From assembly GCF_022288725.1 (NCBI RefSeq), contig NZ_JAKNTA010000016.1, positions 88,353 through 152,352 on the forward strand: DNA of 64,000 bases. The letters are read 5' to 3'. The notes under the pieces are model-generated. The model was not told the origin of the DNA and did not search any database. It saw only the letters and a program-made list of their open reading frames with translations. This document shows, in pieces, positions 61,071-64,000 of the stretch. This DNA comes from Kitasatospora sp. A2-31 (GTDB lineage Bacteria > Actinomycetota > Actinomycetes > Streptomycetales > Streptomycetaceae). The translations under genes and the position numbers were made by a program. Each line of letters begins with the position of its first letter. Within the stretch, counting starts at the first letter, position 1.

Positions 61071-61846
61071 TATGGCTTTCGGTGGGTCTCGATCAGCGCC
61101 GCCAGGCCGTCCAGGACCCGGGCCAGACCGAAGGCGTACGCGTGGTCCGGGCTGTACGCGCCGCCGTGGGCCTCCCCGGCGGCGGCACCCACGCGCGCGG
61201 CGACCGGGTAGCGCTCCGGGTCCATGACGCGGGCGAGCAGCTCGGCGTTGGCCGACCACCACTCTTCGTCGCTCATCCGACTGTCCTGCTCGGCGCCGCG
61301 CTCGTCGGCGGCCATCCGGGCGCAGGTCTGCACGAAGCCGAGCAGGTGGGTGAGGGCGGCGTCCAGCTCGACGTCCGGCAGACCGGTGCCCTCCAGGGCG
61401 CGCAGCTCGTACTCGTACTTGGCCATCAGGCCCGGCCCGAGCGGCGGGCGGCTGGTGGCGATCCCGGCGACCCAGGGGTGGGCCCGGTGCATGGCCCGGT
61501 TGTCGTCCGCCACCGCGGTCACCCGGGCGCGCCAGCCGTCGCCGGCGGGGGCGGTGCGCTGCATGGTCGCGTACACGGTGTCCAGCATCAGATCCAGCAG
61601 CTCGGCCTTGCCGGGCACGTAGGTGTAGAGCGCCATCGCCGAGACCCCGAGCTCCTGGGCGACCCGGCGCATCGTCACGGCGTCGACACCCTCGACGTCC
61701 GCCAGCGCGATCGCCGCGGCGGCGATCTCCGCTGGCGACTTCGCCTGTCGCGGGCCGCGACGGCCCGGCTTCTCCTCCGCCGAGAGCCCCCAGAGCAGGG
61801 CCAGCGTCCGAGCGGGATCCCCCGCACTGCTGCGATCGCTTGCCAT
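61070..61846 (-). CDS. TetR-family regulator
   Basis: 258 residues. The helix-turn-helix lies at SPAEIAAAAIALADVEGVDAVTMRRVAQELGVSAMALYTYVPGKAELLDLML (about 37-88), preceded by an Arg/Gly-rich extension. The C-terminal ligand domain resembles TetR_C (tetracycline-repressor-like) with YAFGLARVLDGLAALI at the end. No divergent efflux gene is directly adjacent; the small zinc protein starts 51 bp away on the other strand. Its target is not evident. Confidence 0.9.
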   Translation of the reverse strand: MASDRSSAGDPARTLALLWGLSAEEKPGRRGPRQAKSPAEIAAAAIALADVEGVDAVTMRRVAQELGVSAMALYTYVPGKAELLDLMLDTVYATMQRTAPAGDGWRARVTAVADDNRAMHRAHPWVAGIATSRPPLGPGLMAKYEYELRALEGTGLPDVELDAALTHLLGFVQTCARMAADERGAEQDSRMSDEEWWSANAELLARVMDPERYPVAARVGAAAGEAHGGAYSPDHAYAFGLARVLDGLAALIETHRKP

Positions 61847-61884
61847 GGGCCGATCCTTTCACGCCCCCGCCCCGCTCGGCGGGC

Positions 61885-61890
61885 TACCGT
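61885..61890 (+). promoter_or_regulatory. -10 box for a leaderless small zinc protein gene
   Basis: TACCGT lies exactly 6 nt before ATG 61897, with no ribosome site between them. Confidence 0.5.
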
Positions 61891-61896
61891 CTGCCC

Positions 61897-62121
61897 ATGA
61901 CCGACGCCGCCCCCGACACCGCCCCGAACGCCCGGCCCGAACCGCTCCCGGGCACCTCGACCGTGCAACCGCTGCGCCCGCGCGTCACCTGCCGCCGCTG
62001 CCACCGCCCGCTGCACGACCCGGAGTCGCGCATGCTCCGGCTCGGACCCGAGTGCCGCGACCCGGCGGAGCGCGTCCCGCGCCACGAGGTCGACCAGGAC
62101 CCGCTGCCGGGCCTGGCCTGA
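61897..62121 (+). CDS. Small zinc-binding DUF6011-like protein
   Basis: 74 residues. A disordered N-terminus is followed by CRRCHRPLHDPESRMLRLGPEC, in which two Cys of a CxxC, a His and a final Cys could bind one zinc. This resembles the DUF6011 module common in actinobacterial and phage small proteins. Function unknown. It is divergent from the TetR gene, so that regulator may control it. Confidence 0.72.
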   Translation: MTDAAPDTAPNARPEPLPGTSTVQPLRPRVTCRRCHRPLHDPESRMLRLGPECRDPAERVPRHEVDQDPLPGLA

Positions 62122-62491
62122 TCCACGGCCGGACGGCTCCCGGGGATCGGCAGGGCCGCCTCGGACGGTCCCGTCCGGCCGCGACCTTTCGCCCCAACTC
62201 CAGCTCCGGGGAAGGGAATCGATGTGGACCGAGCAAGCACGCCGACTTCTCGACAGCCCTGCTGCGGACTTGTCACGTCCGCGTCCGACCGGTAGCAGGC
62301 CGCCTTCCCCCGCGCTATCAACGTCTGCAGGAGGACCGCCACCCGGCGGTCCCGAGCAACCGGGGGCTTCACATGGCGCGGCGGCGCGCCGAACCCGCGC
62401 CGCGCAGGAGGAACAGCGCAGTAGGAAACGGTGCAGCACGAGCGGCGCCCCCGACCAGCCGGGGGTGCCGCTCCGTCGTACCGCCGGAAGG
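62122..62491. other. Gene-free region upstream-facing to korB
   Basis: 370 bp between the small zinc protein stop and the korB stop. A frame beginning at ATG 62222 (GGGAAGGG upstream) and another at about 62372 (Arg-rich) stay open only by running antisense to korB. I support neither as a gene. Confidence 0.4.
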
Positions 62492-63547
62492 TCAGCCGAC
62501 CGTCCAGGTGTCGCTCCCCGACAGCAGCGCCGCGAGGTCGCCCGGGCCGCGCCGGGCCTCCGCCGTGGCCAGCTGTTCGGCCATCAGCTCGTCGTACACC
62601 GGCCGCTCGACGCTGCGCAGCACGCCGATCGGCGTGTGGTGCAGGGTGTCCGCGTCGGCGATCCGGGAGAGCGCGAACGCCGCCGCCGGGCCGGCCGCGT
62701 GGGCGTCGTGGACCAGCACGGCCGACTCGTTCTCCGCCGTGACCGCGGCGACGAACAGTTCGCCGTCCGCAGCCCGGAAGACACCCTGGCCGCGGTCCGC
62801 GCCGAAGCGGATCGGCTGCCCGTGCTCCAGCCGGATCAGCGCCTCGTCCCGGGTGCCCGGCTCCTTCAGGATCTCGAAGGCGCCGTCGTTGAAGATGTTG
62901 CAGTTCTGGTAGATCTCCACCAGCGCCGTTCCCCTGTGCTCCGCCGCGGCCCGCAGCACGGACTGCAGGTGCTGACGGTCCGAGTCGATCGTCCGGGCGA
63001 CGAAGGTGGCCTCCGCACCGATCGCCAGCGAGAGCGGGTTGAACGGGGCGTCCAGCGAACCCATTGGCGTGGACTTGGTGATCTTGCCGAGCTCACTGGT
63101 CGGCGAGTACTGGCCCTTGGTAAGTCCGTAGATGCGGTTGTTGAACAACAGGATCTTCAGGTTCACATTGCGACGCAGTGCGTGGATCAGGTGGTTCCCG
63201 CCGATGGACAGTGCGTCGCCGTCGCCCGTCACCACCCAGACACTGAGGTCCTGCCGCGAGGAGGCCAGACCGGTGGCGATGGCCGGCGCGCGCCCGTGGA
63301 TCGAGTGCACCCCGTAGGTGTTCATGTAGTAGGGGAACCGGGACGAGCAGCCGATCCCGGAGACGAAGACGGTGTTCTCCCGCTTGATCCCCAGCTCCGG
63401 CATGAACGCCTGCACCGCCGCCAGGATCGCGTAGTCACCGCAGCCCGGGCACCAGCGCACTTCCTGGTCGGTCTTGAAGTCCTTGGCGCTCTGCGGCGCT
63501 TCTGCCTTCGGTACCAGCTTCAGCGAGGGGAACTGCTGCTCGCTCAT
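62492..63547 (-). CDS. korB: 2-oxoglutarate:ferredoxin oxidoreductase, beta subunit
   Basis: 351 residues. The beta subunit binds thiamine diphosphate and a 4Fe-4S cluster: WCPGCGDYAIL holds two cluster cysteines, GIGCSSRFPYYMNTYG the next, and VTGDGDALSIGGNHLIHALRRN the ThDP/Mg2+ motif, with LFNNRIYGLTKGQYSPTS after it. With the alpha-gamma subunit it oxidatively decarboxylates a 2-oxoacid (KorAB type) to the acyl-CoA, reducing ferredoxin. Its ATG overlaps the korA stop (ATGA). Confidence 0.93.
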   Translation of the reverse strand: MSEQQFPSLKLVPKAEAPQSAKDFKTDQEVRWCPGCGDYAILAAVQAFMPELGIKRENTVFVSGIGCSSRFPYYMNTYGVHSIHGRAPAIATGLASSRQDLSVWVVTGDGDALSIGGNHLIHALRRNVNLKILLFNNRIYGLTKGQYSPTSELGKITKSTPMGSLDAPFNPLSLAIGAEATFVARTIDSDRQHLQSVLRAAAEHRGTALVEIYQNCNIFNDGAFEILKEPGTRDEALIRLEHGQPIRFGADRGQGVFRAADGELFVAAVTAENESAVLVHDAHAAGPAAAFALSRIADADTLHHTPIGVLRSVERPVYDELMAEQLATAEARRGPGDLAALLSGSDTWTVG

Positions 63548-64000
63548 CGGTTGTCCTCCTCGCTCGCCGAACCGGCGGTCGTGTCGACGCTCGCACCGGC
63601 CGGCGGTCCAGCCTGCGCGGCAGGCGGAGCGGCCGGCGGACCGGCGGGCGGACCGGCGGGCGAACCGCCCTCCGAACCGATCGCCGCCCACAGCACGTCG
63701 GCCAACTGCGCTGCCTTGAAGGGAAGTCCGCGCACCTGGTTGTAGGACTGCGCATCCACCAGGTACCTGGCCCGCAGCAGCAGCGCCAGCTGCCCGAGGT
63801 TCATCTCGGGAACGATGACCTTCTCGTAACTCCTCAGCACCGTACCGAGGTTGGCCGGGAACGGGTTGATGTTCCGCAGGTGGGCCTGGGCGATGCGGCC
63901 GCCGTCCGCCCGGACCCGCCGCACGGCCGCGGTGATCGGGCCGTAGGTCGAACCCCAGCCGAGGACCAGCACCCGCGCCTCGCCGTCCGGGTCGTCGACC
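63544..64000 (-). CDS. korA: 2-oxoglutarate:ferredoxin oxidoreductase, alpha subunit (5' end beyond window)
   Basis: Only the C-terminal ~151 residues are present; the gene runs off the right edge. VLVLGWGSTYGPITAAVRRVRADGG is the domain II Rossmann-like segment, and HLRNINPFPANLGTVLRSYEKVIVPEMNLGQLALLLRARYLV is the conserved end of KorA-type alpha-gamma fusions. The tail is an Ala/Pro/Gly repeat (SPAGPPAGPPAAPPAAQ), not part of the family core. Coupled to korB by an ATGA overlap. Confidence 0.92.
   Translation of the reverse strand, partial: VDDPDGEARVLVLGWGSTYGPITAAVRRVRADGGRIAQAHLRNINPFPANLGTVLRSYEKVIVPEMNLGQLALLLRARYLVDAQSYNQVRGLPFKAAQLADVLWAAIGSEGGSPAGPPAGPPAAPPAAQAGPPAGASVDTTAGSASEEDNR

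Noticed and set aside
62222-62491. Plus-strand start with GGGAAGGG that could mark a small gene
   Set aside because: The frame has no stop before running antisense into korB, and the peptide is Ala/Arg/Pro noise.

Overview
The window is a stretch of high-GC actinobacterial chromosome, almost certainly from the Streptomycetaceae (Streptomyces or Kitasatospora). The evidence is the very high third-position GC, TAnnnT -10 boxes with leaderless starts, ATGA/GTGA stop-start overlaps, and a gene order known from Streptomyces core chromosomes (metG-tatD-rsmA-ispE; galU-moeA-moaC-mog; fmdB-mscL-hrdD). I see no insertion sequence, phage, CRISPR array or biosynthetic gene cluster; this is mostly conserved housekeeping territory.

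Layout. 1-955: two genes of a type VII (ESX) secretion substrate locus, cut by the left edge. 1291-9386: mainly a leftward translation/isoprenoid block (ABC-F ATPase, ispE, rsmA, tatD, metG, a zinc-ribbon protein, rsmI). 9505-19684: protein O-mannosyltransferase, a class B PBP with a MecA-type N domain, a GT87 membrane protein, an amino acid permease, and a translationally coupled PBP2-FtsW/RodA pair. 19945-22893: a VWA-domain operon, a universal stress protein and tRNA-Ala(CGC). 22987-28348: galU, a gephyrin/MoeA-like gene, moaC, mog, a RimJ-type acetyltransferase and the membrane division protein SepX. This matches the Glp-GLPR cell-division locus of corynebacteria. 28362-36241: a degenerate GGDEF protein, 5-formyl-THF cyclo-ligase, penicillin acylase family protein, CPA1 antiporter and MFS transporter. 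36372-40799: FmdB protein behind a CIRCE operator, mscL, hrdD behind a SigR-type promoter, a PAP2 phosphatase and tRNA-Arg(CCT). 41144-49322: GT39 membrane protein, YihY protein, a D,D-carboxypeptidase with a very long cytoplasmic tail, a GPP34 protein and a WhiJ/Scr1-DUF397 pair. 49464-64000: ADP-ribosylglycohydrolase, secreted tyrosine phosphatase, fbiC (F420), a LolA-like protein with its ABC exporter, RarD, a QorB-like reductase with divergent HxlR regulator, a TetR regulator, a small zinc protein, and korB/korA cut by the right edge.

Themes. Cell-envelope and division functions recur: two class B PBPs, FtsW/RodA, a D,D-carboxypeptidase, SepX with a gephyrin-like partner, MscL and Pmt. 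Stress control is readable in the DNA: CIRCE before fmdB, a SigR promoter before hrdD, and an operator between qorB-like and hxlR. The most interesting points are the CIRCE-fmdB arrangement, the Glp/SepX cluster with a CTG-started acetyltransferase inside it, a putative coupled leader peptide before the antiporter, the missing rpfB between tatD and rsmA, and a truncated relic between fmdB and mscL.
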